Part shown: piece by piece, positions 53,921-62,833 of the stretch
Layout of the letters: each line of letters starts with the position of its first letter
Numbering within the stretch: the stretch's first letter is position 1
Source of the DNA: Polaribacter sp. KT25b
GTDB taxonomy: Bacteria > Bacteroidota > Bacteroidia > Flavobacteriales > Flavobacteriaceae
Length of the DNA: 64,000 bases
Reading direction: 5' to 3'
NCBI RefSeq assembly: GCF_900105145.1
Contig: NZ_LT629752.1
Coordinates: 2,266,001-2,330,000, forward strand
Made by a program: the position numbers and the translations under genes
The notes under the pieces: model-generated
Told to the model about the DNA's origin: nothing
Seen by the model: the letters and a program-made list of their open reading frames with translations, nothing else
Databases searched by the model: none

Positions 53921-55477
53921 ATGATTAAAGACCTGCAACTTCGTGTAAATTTAATAGAAGAACGCAAAGAAAATATACTATTATACAAAGCTTCTAAACA
54001 ACTTAGCATTGATGTTTCTGAAATTTCTGCTGTAAAAGTTTTACGAAAATCTATTGATGCTCGTAAAAAAGACATCATCTTTAATTATAAAGTTGCCGTT
54101 TATATAAACGAGCAAATTCCAGAAAAATCTGATTATATTTTTGAATATAAAGATGTTTCTAAGGCAAAAGAAGTTCATATAATTGGTTTTGGACCTGCAG
54201 GAATGTATGCTGCTTTGCGTTGTATAGAATTAGGTTTTAAACCTATTGTTTTAGAACGCGGTAAAAATGTACAAGACAGAAGAAGAGATTTAAAAGCTAT
54301 AAATCAAGATCATTTTGTAAACGAAGATTCTAACTACTGCTTTGGCGAAGGTGGAGCTGGTACGTATTCTGATGGAAAACTCTACACTAGAAGCTTAAAG
54401 CGTGGAGATGTTCGTAGAATTTTTGAAAACCTAGTTTTTCATGGCGCTACAGAACAAATTTTGGTTGATGCGCATCCTCATATCGGAACCAATAAATTAC
54501 CAAAAATTATTGAAAATATTCGTGAAAATATTTTAAAGTTTGGTGGCGAAATTCATTTTGAAACAAGAGTTACAGATTTTAAAATAAAGAATAATAAATT
54601 AGAGGCAATTCAGCTTTTAAACGGAACAGAAATGTCAGTAAATTCTGTTATTTTAGCAACTGGTCATTCTGCTAGAGATATTTACGAATTGCTACATAAA
54701 AAAGAAATTGCATTAAAAGCAAAGTCATTTGCTATGGGCGTTCGTGTAGAACATCCGCAAACAATTATAGATCAAATTCAATATCATTGCTCAGGAGAAA
54801 GAGATGAACTTTTACCAGCTGCAGCTTACAGTTTAGTGCATCAAGTTAATAATAGAGGTGTATATTCTTTTTGCATGTGTCCTGGAGGATTTATTGTTCC
54901 TGCGGCAACTGCAAATGGTGAAGTTGTTGTAAACGGAATGTCGCCATCTAGAAGAAATAATAAGTTTGCAAATTCAGGAATTGTTGTTGAGTTAGATATT
55001 GATAGAGATTTTAAAAAATATGAAAAATTTGGTCCTTTAAAAGGATTAGAATTTCAGAAAGATTTAGAAAAAATAGCTTTTTTCGCTGGCGGAAGAACAC
55101 AAGCTGCACCAGCACAAAGGTTGGTAGATTTTGTTGATGGAAAACTATCATCAGATTTAAATGATTGTTCTTATCAACCAGGTTTAAAATCTGCTCCTTT
55201 GCATTCTTTATTGCCCAAAATTATAGGAAGTAGATTACGCAAAGGTTTTGCTGCTTTTGGACAAAAAATGCATGGTTATTATACAAACGAAGCAAATATT
55301 ATAGGTGTAGAATCTAGAACTTCATCACCAGTAAATATTCCAAGAAAAGAAAATTTAGAGCATCCAGAAATTGAAGGATTATTTCCATGTGGAGAAGGCG
55401 GTGGTTATGCTGGTGGAATCGTTTCGGCTGCAATGGATGGAGAACGTTGTGCAGAAGCTGCAATTGCTGCTTTTTAA
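53921..55477 (+). CDS. FAD-dependent oxidoreductase (NAD(P)/FAD, COG2509-like)
   Basis: A 518-residue flavoprotein. An N-terminal RNA-binding-like alpha/beta part (1-90) precedes the dinucleotide-binding motif VHIIGFGPAGMYAALRC near 90-106 and VLERGKNV. A strongly conserved FGEGGAGTYSDGKLYTR segment near 142-158 and the C-terminal FAD loop FPCGEGGGYAGGI near 488-500 mark this uncharacterised family. It is cytosolic. It follows the HPt gene by 16 bases and may share its promoter. The substrate is unknown. Confidence 0.88.
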   Translation: MIKDLQLRVNLIEERKENILLYKASKQLSIDVSEISAVKVLRKSIDARKKDIIFNYKVAVYINEQIPEKSDYIFEYKDVSKAKEVHIIGFGPAGMYAALRCIELGFKPIVLERGKNVQDRRRDLKAINQDHFVNEDSNYCFGEGGAGTYSDGKLYTRSLKRGDVRRIFENLVFHGATEQILVDAHPHIGTNKLPKIIENIRENILKFGGEIHFETRVTDFKIKNNKLEAIQLLNGTEMSVNSVILATGHSARDIYELLHKKEIALKAKSFAMGVRVEHPQTIIDQIQYHCSGERDELLPAAAYSLVHQVNNRGVYSFCMCPGGFIVPAATANGEVVVNGMSPSRRNNKFANSGIVVELDIDRDFKKYEKFGPLKGLEFQKDLEKIAFFAGGRTQAAPAQRLVDFVDGKLSSDLNDCSYQPGLKSAPLHSLLPKIIGSRLRKGFAAFGQKMHGYYTNEANIIGVESRTSSPVNIPRKENLEHPEIEGLFPCGEGGGYAGGIVSAAMDGERCAEAAIAAF

Positions 55478-55545
55478 TTTTTTTTTCATCTTTAGTTATA
55501 AAGTCAATAACTATAACTAATTTTACAACAGTTTAATTCACATAC

Positions 55546-55983
55546 ATGAAAACTACAATAGGTAGAATTGATAAAGCAGATTTTCCTGAATTACATTTAC
55601 AAGATATTGATTTAAAAGTAGATTCTGGAGCTTATACTTCGTCTATACATTGTTCTAATATAGAAGAAATAGAGGTTGAAGGCGATAATTTTATTAGATT
55701 TACGTTATTAGATCCAGAACACGAGTTTTACAATAATAAAGAATTTTCTACCAAAAACTATGCATCAAAAATGGTAAAAAGTTCTAATGGAATTTCTGAA
55801 AAAAGGTTTTTAATTGAAACTAAAATAATTATTTTCAACAAATCTTTTCCTATACATTTAACATTAAGTGAACGTAAAGACATGACTTTTCCAATACTTT
55901 TGGGAAGAAAATTTTTAAATAAAAAATTTGTGATAGATACTGCAAAGAAAAATCTATCCTATAAATTAAAAAACATAGAATAA
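55546..55983 (+). CDS. RimK-associated retropepsin-like protease
   Basis: A 145-residue protein with the aspartic active-site motif VDSGAYTSSIHC near residues 25-36 and a flap-like region, ending LLGRKFLNKKFVIDT, the layout of the 'ATP-dependent zinc protease'/RimB-like family, now seen as retropepsin-like. Relatives are encoded beside RimK ligases and are thought to trim the added glutamates or process the modified protein. It abuts rimK directly (stop at 55983, start at 55984) and heads a three-gene unit. Confidence 0.88.
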   Translation: MKTTIGRIDKADFPELHLQDIDLKVDSGAYTSSIHCSNIEEIEVEGDNFIRFTLLDPEHEFYNNKEFSTKNYASKMVKSSNGISEKRFLIETKIIIFNKSFPIHLTLSERKDMTFPILLGRKFLNKKFVIDTAKKNLSYKLKNIE

Positions 55984-56859
55984 ATGAGAATTGTAATTTT
56001 ATCTAGAAATCCGAAATTATATTCAACAAGAAGATTGGTCGAAGCTGCAACAAAAAGAAAACATGAAGTTTTGGTTGTAGATCATTTAAAATGCAATATC
56101 GAAATTGAAAAAAGATCTCCTAAAATATTTTATAAAGGAGAATATATAACAGATATAGATGCCATTATTCCAAGAATTGGAGCTTCTGTAACTTTTTACG
56201 GAACAGCAGTTATTCGTCAATTTGAAATGATGAAAGTATTTTCTGCAGTTTCATCCCAAGCATTAGTAAAATCAAGAGATAAATTAAGCAGCTTACAAAT
56301 ATTAGCAAGAGCAGGTGTTGGTTTACCAAAAACTGTTTTTACAAACTACACAAAAGATGTAGAACATGTTGTTGAATCTGTTGGTGGAGCTCCATTAATT
56401 TTAAAATTGTTAGAAGGAACACAAGGTTTAGGCGTTGTTTTAGCAGAAACTAAAAATGCAGCAACTTCTGTCTTAGAAGCTTTTAATGGCTTAGGTGCAA
56501 GGGTTATTGCGCAAGAATTTATTAAAGAAGCTGGTGGCGCAGATATTAGAGCTTTTGTAGTTGATGGTAAAGTTGTTGGCGCAATGAAACGCCAAGGAAA
56601 AGAAGGCGAATTCCGTTCTAATTTACACAGAGGTGGTAATGCAACTGTTATAGAATTAACAGACGAAGAAGAAAAAACAGCATTAAAAGCAACAAAAGCT
56701 TTAGGTTTAGGAGTTGCTGGTGTAGATATGTTACAATCTTCTAAAGGACCTTTGGTTTTAGAAGTTAATTCTTCTCCTGGTTTAGAAGGAATAGAAATTG
56801 CTACAGGAAAAAATATTGCAAAAGAAATTATTAGATACTTAGAAATACATGTCGAATAA
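55984..56859 (+). CDS. rimK: RimK-family ATP-grasp alpha-L-glutamate ligase
   Basis: A 291-residue ATP-grasp ligase that in E. coli adds glutamates to the C-terminus of ribosomal protein S6 and makes poly-alpha-glutamate. Visible are the RimK N-domain ([19 protein letters not shown]), ATP-binding lysine and glycine-rich loop ([16 protein letters not shown]), metal ligands ([19 protein letters not shown]) and the final [13 protein letters not shown]. It begins right after the protease gene and overlaps the next gene by 11 bases. Target protein inferred only. Confidence 0.94.
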   Translation: MRIVILSRNPKLYSTRRLVEAATKRKHEVLVVDHLKCNIEIEKRSPKIFYKGEYITDIDAIIPRIGASVTFYGTAVIRQFEMMKVFSAVSSQALVKSRDKLSSLQILARAGVGLPKTVFTNYTKDVEHVVESVGGAPLILKLLEGTQGLGVVLAETKNAATSVLEAFNGLGARVIAQEFIKEAGGADIRAFVVDGKVVGAMKRQGKEGEFRSNLHRGGNATVIELTDEEEKTALKATKALGLGVAGVDMLQSSKGPLVLEVNSSPGLEGIEIATGKNIAKEIIRYLEIHVE

Positions 56860-57799
56860 ACCTTTAGTACTTTTAGGTAAAAATATTCCAGAAGGAAAAC
56901 GTACCGTTTTAGACATAGAAGTTGCCAAATTACACACAAGAACTACGGTAAAAGTACCTGTAATTATTGAACGCTCTAAAGTTGAAGGCCCTGTAATTTT
57001 ACTTTTAGCTGGTGTTCATGGAGATGAAATAAATGGCGTTAGTATTATTAGAGAAATTATTAACCAAAAATTAAACGTCCCAAAAAAAGGAACAATTATC
57101 TGTATTCCTGTATTTAATATTTTTGGATATTTAATTCAGACTAGAGAGTTTCCTGATGGTAGAGATTTAAACAGAATGTTTCCAGGATCTTTAAACGGCT
57201 CTTTAGCAAGTCAATTTGCATATCAATTTACAAAAGAAATTGCACCTTTTGTAGATTATGTTATTGATTATCATACTGGTGGTGGTGAGCGTGATAATGT
57301 TTCACAAATTAGATTAGAAAGTTCTGAGAAAGAAACCTTAGAATTAGCCAATATTTTTAACCCTCCTTTTGTGGTTCACTCTGGTTATATTGCAAAATCT
57401 TTACGAGAATCACTTAAAAAAATGGGTAAAACCGTATTGTTGTTTGAAGGTGGTAAATCTAAAAACTTAGACAATACAGTTATAAATCAAGGAATTAGAG
57501 GAACAAAAAATGTGTTAATTCATTTAGGTTTTATTGACGGAGAAATTTCCTTAACTGAAAAAACTATTTTTATTAATAAATCTAAATGGTTGCGTTCTAG
57601 TTATTCTGGGATGTTTAAACTTTTAGCTAAAAATGGTTCTCATGTTAAAAAGAAAGAGCTTTTAGGAGTTATTCAAGATCCGTTTGGTGAATTTAAAAAG
57701 CGTATTTACGCACCGTTTGATTGCTATATTTTTTGCATAAATAAAACTCCGATTGTAAATAAAGGTGAAGCTTTGTTTCATGTAAGTGTAAATAATTAA
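56849..57799 (+). CDS. Succinylglutamate desuccinylase/aspartoacylase family metallohydrolase
   Basis: A 316-residue M14-like amidohydrolase. Zinc ligands H-x-x-E lie in [14 protein letters not shown] near 53-66; the Arg-binding block [13 protein letters not shown] and the third ligand with catalytic region DYHTGG follow. The C-terminal 70 residues form a biotinyl-lipoyl-like swivel ([10 protein letters not shown]... YAPFDCYIF). It overlaps rimK by 11 bases and completes a protease-ligase-hydrolase cluster that is recurrent in bacteria. It may act on glutamate-type amides made by RimK; inferred. Confidence 0.92.
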   Translation: MSNKPLVLLGKNIPEGKRTVLDIEVAKLHTRTTVKVPVIIERSKVEGPVILLLAGVHGDEINGVSIIREIINQKLNVPKKGTIICIPVFNIFGYLIQTREFPDGRDLNRMFPGSLNGSLASQFAYQFTKEIAPFVDYVIDYHTGGGERDNVSQIRLESSEKETLELANIFNPPFVVHSGYIAKSLRESLKKMGKTVLLFEGGKSKNLDNTVINQGIRGTKNVLIHLGFIDGEISLTEKTIFINKSKWLRSSYSGMFKLLAKNGSHVKKKELLGVIQDPFGEFKKRIYAPFDCYIFCINKTPIVNKGEALFHVSVNN

Positions 57800-57846
57800 A
57801 ATAATATAAGCTTTCATATTTTTGAAACCTTAAAAAATAAATTTTT

Positions 57847-59283
57847 ATGAAAAACTATCTATTACTATTTTCTCTATTTTCATTTCTGATGAGTTTTTCG
57901 CAATCTAATGAAAGTTTTGATTACGAAACACTTTCTGATCCAAACCCAAAAAACGAATTATCGCTATATTTCAAAAAAGAAATCCCAAGAAAACTTTTAA
58001 GAAAAGTAAGATATTTAAAAGATAAAAATAACATTCTTCTTTCTTTTAACATCAATAAAGAAGACAAACCCTACAATATTAAAGTTTCTAGTTACGGTTC
58101 TGTAGATTTAGATAATGAAGTAAAAAAAGCATTTAAAAAATATCCTTTAGAAAAGTTAAACATAGAAAACTTAGATAGAAAAAATAGTTATTTATTTCAA
58201 ATTATTTCTAAAAAAGGTTCTAAAAACATTTTTAATTGTAGCTCAATAATAATTATTAAAACGCCTCCTGTTTGCAAAGCTTGTGAAGATTTAGATTATT
58301 TTGAAGACATAGAAAATTGTTTAGAAATAGAATTTAAAAAACATTTTTACAACACTTTTAATTTTTCTATTGTTACCGAAAATGAAACCAATATTTTCTT
58401 TGAATGTACTTTAAATAAAAATGGTAGTTTATCACTAAAGAAAACAAAAAAAACCATAAAATATAGTGATGAAATTAAAAGAACAATTGCATCTTTTCCT
58501 CTAATTGAAACACCTGGAATGCTTAATAACAAATTAAGCAAGACTTCTTATAGAATTTCAATTCCTTATAAAAAAGGCGAAGAAAATATCTACAAAGAAC
58601 CTAATCTTTATCCAGATTCTTTTTCTAAACCATCTACAGATAATGAATTTTCAAAATATTTAGTTCAAAAATTACCAGAAGGAATTACAGAAAAAGTAAA
58701 TTTAAACAGATTAAATAATAAATTAAATCTATTTTTTGAACTTGATAATAAAGATAAACCTTTTAATATAAGAACATCAGCAAGATCAAATTATATAGAA
58801 TCAGCAATAATTGCAGCTTTTAAAGAATATCCTATTCAAAAATTAAATTTTACTGATAAAAGCCCCATTAATAGTTACATTCTACAAATTTTTTCTTTTG
58901 ATGGAAGTCAATCAATCATAAACACAAATACGGTAATTAATTATCAAAAGATTCCAATTTTCCCTGGATGCGAAAATTCTGAAAGTTTTCAAGCAGCAAA
59001 AAAATGTTTTAGCAAAGGTGTTCAAATGCATTTTGCTAAAAAATTTAATGCCGATTTACCAAAACAACTAGGTTTATCAAAAGGAAGAAAAAGAGTTTTT
59101 ATTGCTTTTAAAATAGATAAAAACGGAGATGTTATAGATATAAAAGTTAGAGCTCCTCATATAAAAATTGAAGAAGAAGTAAAAAGAGTTATGCTACAAA
59201 TGCCACAAATAAAACCAGGATTTCAATCTGGCAAAGCTGTAAACATTAAATATAGTATCCCATTTACACTTATTGTAGATTAA
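57847..59283 (+). CDS. Secreted protein with duplicated A-B units, TonB C-terminal-like
   Basis: A 478-residue exported protein (signal peptide LLLFSLFSFLMSFSQ). The mature chain is two tandem A-B units: A units open at about 36 (NELSLYFKKEIP) and 274 (NEFSKYLVQKLP), while B units open with a Cys motif at about 138 (PPVCKACEDLDYF) and 372 (IPIFPGCENSESF). The B unit resembles the flavobacterial TonB C-terminal-like domain found in regulatory and transporter proteins (FPGCE...KKCFSKGVQMHF...VFIAFKIDKNGDVIDIKV). No membrane anchor was seen. It is probably periplasmic. Function unknown. Confidence 0.85.
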   Translation: MKNYLLLFSLFSFLMSFSQSNESFDYETLSDPNPKNELSLYFKKEIPRKLLRKVRYLKDKNNILLSFNINKEDKPYNIKVSSYGSVDLDNEVKKAFKKYPLEKLNIENLDRKNSYLFQIISKKGSKNIFNCSSIIIIKTPPVCKACEDLDYFEDIENCLEIEFKKHFYNTFNFSIVTENETNIFFECTLNKNGSLSLKKTKKTIKYSDEIKRTIASFPLIETPGMLNNKLSKTSYRISIPYKKGEENIYKEPNLYPDSFSKPSTDNEFSKYLVQKLPEGITEKVNLNRLNNKLNLFFELDNKDKPFNIRTSARSNYIESAIIAAFKEYPIQKLNFTDKSPINSYILQIFSFDGSQSIINTNTVINYQKIPIFPGCENSESFQAAKKCFSKGVQMHFAKKFNADLPKQLGLSKGRKRVFIAFKIDKNGDVIDIKVRAPHIKIEEEVKRVMLQMPQIKPGFQSGKAVNIKYSIPFTLIVD

Positions 59284-59459
59284 TTTTAGAACTTTTTTTT
59301 AAGAATACTAAGTCTAAAGTTCTTTTTATACATTTCAATAAAAAATGTAAGTTTTATTGCTGTAAATTAATAGTTACTTTTTTTAAACTACATATAAATT
59401 ATAGATTCTGATTTTCAAAATCCATAAAAAAACCTTCTTTTAAAACTCCTTAAAAAACT

Positions 59460-59467
59460 TACATTTG
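59460..59467 (+). promoter_or_regulatory. -7 box (TACATTTG) for trmD
   Basis: A perfect TAnnTTTG box followed by CAAG and then the trmD ATG at 59472, so the transcript probably has no leader or one of a very few bases. Confidence 0.6.
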
Positions 59468-59471
59468 CAAG

Positions 59472-60152
59472 ATGCGAATAGATATTATTTCAGTAGCGCC
59501 AAATTTATTAGAAAGTCCTTTTAATCATTCTATTATAAAACGTGCGCAAGACAAAGGATTAGCAGAAATTGTAATTCACGATTTACGCCAATACGGTTTA
59601 GGCAATTACAAACAAATTGATGACACTCAGTTTGGTGGCGGCGCTGGCATGGTTATGATGATAGAACCTATTGCAAGTTGTATTAAAAAATTACAATCAG
59701 AAAGAAATTATGATGAAGTAATTTACATGACGCCAGATGCAAAAACTTTAAATCAATCTACCGCAAATACACTTTCTTTAAAAGAAAACATTTTAATTTT
59801 AACTGGTCATTATAAAGGTGTAGATCAAAGAATTCGCGATAAATATATTACCAAAGAAATTTCAATTGGAGATTATGTTTTAACAGGTGGCGAATTAGCT
59901 GCTGCAGTTTTAGTAGATGCTGTTGTTCGTTTAATTCCGGGTGTTATTGGGGATGAACAATCTGCGCTTACAGATTCTTTTCAAGATAATTTATTATCAC
60001 CACCTGTGTATACAAGACCAGCAGAATTTGAAGGCATGAAAGTTCCGGCTGTTTTACTATCTGGTAATTTTCCAAAAATTGATGATTGGAGAAGCGATCA
60101 AGCTTATAAAAGAACACAGCAAATAAGACCAGATTTACTTGAAGATGAATAA
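59472..60152 (+). CDS. trmD: tRNA (guanosine(37)-N1)-methyltransferase
   Basis: It methylates G37 of tRNAs reading CUN, CCN and CGG, preventing frameshifts. The 226-residue SPOUT enzyme shows the N-terminus [14 protein letters not shown], the [13 protein letters not shown] block near 56-68, the SAM-binding trefoil-knot residues [12 protein letters not shown] near 112-123, [14 protein letters not shown] near 133-146 and the catalytic Asp region. Length is normal. A -7 box ends five bases before the ATG. It overlaps the downstream glycosyltransferase start by eight bases. Confidence 0.97.
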   Translation: MRIDIISVAPNLLESPFNHSIIKRAQDKGLAEIVIHDLRQYGLGNYKQIDDTQFGGGAGMVMMIEPIASCIKKLQSERNYDEVIYMTPDAKTLNQSTANTLSLKENILILTGHYKGVDQRIRDKYITKEISIGDYVLTGGELAAAVLVDAVVRLIPGVIGDEQSALTDSFQDNLLSPPVYTRPAEFEGMKVPAVLLSGNFPKIDDWRSDQAYKRTQQIRPDLLEDE

Positions 60153-61623
60153 GTTTTTATCATATATAAAAAACAATAAAGCCATTTCTTGGGTTTTAGG
60201 ATTTCAAATTTTTCGTTTGATTTTACTCCCATTTATGGGATTAATGCCACAAGATGCCTATTATTATTTATACGGTCAAAATTTATCTTTATCGTATTTT
60301 GATCATCCTGGAATGATTGGCTACATTTTAAGAATCTTTACAGATGTTTTTGGGCAATCAATTTTTACCATAAAATTTGCCGACTTTGTAATTACCTCTT
60401 TAACCATTTTAAGTTTTCACAAATTAGCGTCTTACTTTTTATCCAAAAAAAAATTACAACGCGCTTTTGTTTTATTAGCTTCTACAATATTTATTTCCAT
60501 TTTATCTTTTAATTCTACTCCTGATGTTCCACTTTTATTATTCTGGACATTGAGTTTAATCTGTTTATACAAAGCAATTTTTGAAGGTAAAAAGTTGTTT
60601 TGGATTTTAGGCGGAATTGCAATGGGTTTAGCTTTCGACAGCAAATACACCGCTTTATTATTACAAATAGGACTTATTGCATTTCTATTTTTTTCAAATA
60701 AATACAGAAAATTATTAATTTCTCCTTGGCTTTGGTTTTCCTTACTGATTTCTGCAGCAGTAACTTTTCCTGTTTGGTATTGGAATTATCAAAACGAGTT
60801 TGCATCTTTTGCTTTTCAATCATCAGATAGAACAAGTTCAATATCAGAATTTAAATTTTCTACATCCTATTTCTTTGGCGCAATTGGGCATCAAATGTTT
60901 TTATTATTGCCTGTTTTATTTCTGATATTTATTACGTTTACCTATAAATATATAAAAAGAGCTTTATTAAAATTTAAAATTCCGCAAGCAAAAACCTTAT
61001 TCTTATTAGCATTTTTTATTCCAACTTTTGTTGGCTTCTTTAGCCTCACTCCTATTTATTGGGTAAAATTAAATTGGATGATGCCTTCGTATATTACAGG
61101 AATTATTTTAGCTGGAATGTTTATCAATAAGAAATTATTAAAAATTCAAGTTATCTTTTCAATTGTATTTCACGTGCTTTTTAGCTTGCAAATTATCTTT
61201 TATTTAGTTCCTATAAAAAGCGACGACACTTGGGTTGGATGGAAAGAATTAGCCATTGAAACTACTAAATTGCAAGAAAAATATCCAAACACATTTGTAT
61301 TTTCTGAAGATAATTATAAAACATCAGCATGTTTAAACTTTTTTATGGATGATAAAGTTTACGCACAAAACATTATAGGTTTACCTGCTTTACATTTCGA
61401 TTTTTTAGGTGATGATTTATCTACTTTAAAAAACAAAAACGCTATTTTTATTGATTCTGACAAACGTTTTAAAGATCACAAACTAAAAGGAGAAATAAAT
61501 CCGTTATTAAGTGAATACTTTGAAAATGTTACAGAATTAGCACCTATTATTATAAAAATTAACAATAAAGAATCTCGTAAATTTTGGGTTTTCTATTGTA
61601 CTAATTATCAGCACAAAAAATAA
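60145..61623 (+). CDS. GT39/ArnT-like membrane glycosyltransferase
   Basis: A 492-residue polytopic inner-membrane enzyme with about 11 hydrophobic segments. The first periplasmic loop carries [10 protein letters not shown] and the DHPGMIGYI motif typical of polyprenyl-phosphate sugar transferases (GT39/ArnT/PMT superfamily); the Asp is the likely catalytic base. [13 protein letters not shown] and [15 protein letters not shown] are family-typical. ATG at 60145 is preferred to TTG at 60139; the first overlaps the trmD stop (ATGAATAA), showing coupling. The sugar and acceptor, perhaps lipid A or a glycan, are unknown. Confidence 0.87.
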   Translation: MNKFLSYIKNNKAISWVLGFQIFRLILLPFMGLMPQDAYYYLYGQNLSLSYFDHPGMIGYILRIFTDVFGQSIFTIKFADFVITSLTILSFHKLASYFLSKKKLQRAFVLLASTIFISILSFNSTPDVPLLLFWTLSLICLYKAIFEGKKLFWILGGIAMGLAFDSKYTALLLQIGLIAFLFFSNKYRKLLISPWLWFSLLISAAVTFPVWYWNYQNEFASFAFQSSDRTSSISEFKFSTSYFFGAIGHQMFLLLPVLFLIFITFTYKYIKRALLKFKIPQAKTLFLLAFFIPTFVGFFSLTPIYWVKLNWMMPSYITGIILAGMFINKKLLKIQVIFSIVFHVLFSLQIIFYLVPIKSDDTWVGWKELAIETTKLQEKYPNTFVFSEDNYKTSACLNFFMDDKVYAQNIIGLPALHFDFLGDDLSTLKNKNAIFIDSDKRFKDHKLKGEINPLLSEYFENVTELAPIIIKINNKESRKFWVFYCTNYQHKK

Positions 61624-61656
61624 TACTTTTTAGTTTTACTAACAAAAAATAATTAC

Positions 61657-61664
61657 TACTTTTG
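61657..61664 (+). promoter_or_regulatory. -7 box (TACTTTTG) for rplS
   Basis: A perfect TAnnTTTG box followed by CAAACG, about 70 bases before the rplS ATG. The roughly 65-base leader could hold regulatory structure, but none was recognised. Confidence 0.6.
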
Positions 61665-61733
61665 CAAACGCTAAATTAACCTCTGACGAAAAAATCGTGA
61701 ATGTTGTTTTACGAAAACTATAAACATAAAGAA

Positions 61734-62084
61734 ATGGAAGCTTTAATTAAATTTGTTCAAGACGAATTTGTAACAAAAAAAGAATTTGCAGAATTTGCTG
61801 CTGGAGACACAATTACTGTGTTTTATGAAATTAAAGAAGGTGAAAAAGTAAGAACTCAGTTTTTTAGAGGAGTTGTTATACAGAAAAAAGGTACAGGCCT
61901 TTCAGAAACTTTTACAATTAGAAAAATGTCTGGAACTGTAGGTGTTGAAAGAATTTTTCCTGTAAACTTACCTTCTATTCAAAAAATTGAAGTTAATAAA
62001 AGAGGTAAAGTACGTAGAGCTCGTATTTTCTACTTTAGAGGTCTTACTGGTAAAAAAGCTAGAATTACTGAAAAAAGAAGATAA
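61734..62084 (+). CDS. rplS: 50S ribosomal protein L19
   Basis: A 116-residue protein at the 30S-50S interface. The family signature is clear: FAAGDTITVFYEIKEGEK near 17-34, QFFRGVVIQKKGTGLSET near 40-57, FTIRKMSGTVGVERIFP, and the C-terminal KRGKVRRARIFYFR. ATG at 61734 gives the normal length; the upstream ATG at 61701 would add 11 residues not seen in L19. It is single rather than in the rpsP-rimM-trmD-rplS operon of many bacteria, but trmD is still just two genes away. A strong terminator follows. Confidence 0.97.
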   Translation: MEALIKFVQDEFVTKKEFAEFAAGDTITVFYEIKEGEKVRTQFFRGVVIQKKGTGLSETFTIRKMSGTVGVERIFPVNLPSIQKIEVNKRGKVRRARIFYFRGLTGKKARITEKRR

Positions 62085-62103
62085 TATCTTTTTAAAGAAT
62101 AAT

Positions 62104-62142
62104 AAAAAAAAGCGTTGTGAAAATTCACAACGCTTTTTTTTT
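62104..62142 (+). terminator. Intrinsic terminator of rplS
   Basis: A perfect stem GCGTTGTGAA / TTCACAACGC extended by A/T pairs, followed by nine T, 20 bases after the stop. Confidence 0.95.
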
Positions 62143-62200
62143 ATAAACAAATGTTAACAACTACAGTTCATATTATGTTGATTAGTAATATTTTAAATTT

Positions 62201-62231
62201 TTTGTATATTTAAAAAAGCAACTTATATTTG
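62201..62231 (+). promoter_or_regulatory. Consensus Bacteroidota promoter TTTG-N19-TATATTTG in a gene-free region
   Basis: TTTG at 62201-62204 and TATATTTG at 62224-62231 are separated by exactly 19 bases, fitting the -33/-7 consensus fully. It points into a hairpin-rich stretch with no gene. Confidence 0.75.
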
Positions 62232-62236
62232 AGTAT

Positions 62237-62650
62237 AATTTACATATTCATTCAACTTTAAGTCTTCAAAAACTAAAAAATGAGTATTAAAATATAAAGT
62301 ACGTTCTTTATAAATTGTTTTTATCTAAAAAATAAGATAGTGCTGTAAATGTTTATTTAAAAAATAACATTTACTGCTTTAACTTAGTTAATTATGAAAA
62401 TTATTAACAAAAATGAAATATCTTATCTATAAAGGTAACTACAGAAACATCAATAAAAAGTTTAAAAAAAGTAGAATGCTTGTTTAAATTTAAGAATGTT
62501 TCAAACATTGAAATAGAAAAATATAATTTCTTTTAAATAAGAAATATAAGAGCAAACTCTTATTTTATTTGTAGAAATACAAAAAAGTGTAAAAGACTAT
62601 TTCAAAGAAAGCCATATCTCTACAAACAATTGTAAGATATGGCTTTTTAT
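62237..62650 (+). ncRNA. Candidate structured non-coding RNA upstream of the isocitrate dehydrogenase gene
   Basis: From the promoter to a closing terminator, about 415 bases hold no convincing gene but a series of hairpins: GCTGTAAATGTT / AACATTTACTGC (62342-62377, one mismatch), AATGTTT-c-AAACATT (62495-62509), ATTTCTT / AAGAAAT (62526-62545), ATAAGAG-caaa-CTCTTAT (62546-62563). The last is AAGCCATATCT / AGATATGGCTT followed by TTTAT (62609-62648). Longer pairing AATAAGATA / TATCTTATC (62331 and 62419) encloses the first. The longest frame inside is 24 codons (62413). No family was recognised. Confidence 0.55.
62609..62648 (+). terminator. Terminator-like hairpin with no gene upstream
   Basis: Perfect 11-bp arms AAGCCATATCT / AGATATGGCTT and 15-base loop, followed by TTTATCTT. 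It is the 3' limit of the candidate RNA. Confidence 0.75.
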
Positions 62651-62753
62651 CTTAGTATCAATTTCTTAAGAAAAGAGTGTTTTTTTTATAGAAACCTTTA
62701 TAATAAATAAAAATTAATACTAATTTAACATTAAAAATCTCACCTTAAATTCA

Positions 62754-62761
62754 TAAATTTG
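62754..62761 (+). promoter_or_regulatory. -7 box (TAAATTTG) for the isocitrate dehydrogenase gene
   Basis: A perfect TAnnTTTG box about 70 bases before the ATG at 62834. No clear -33 TTG was seen. Confidence 0.55.
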
Positions 62762-62833
62762 TTCCGCTTTTTAAACGAAATCAATTTCGTAACAGCAAAG
62801 CAATTAATATTCTAGAAAAAATAAAACATTTTT

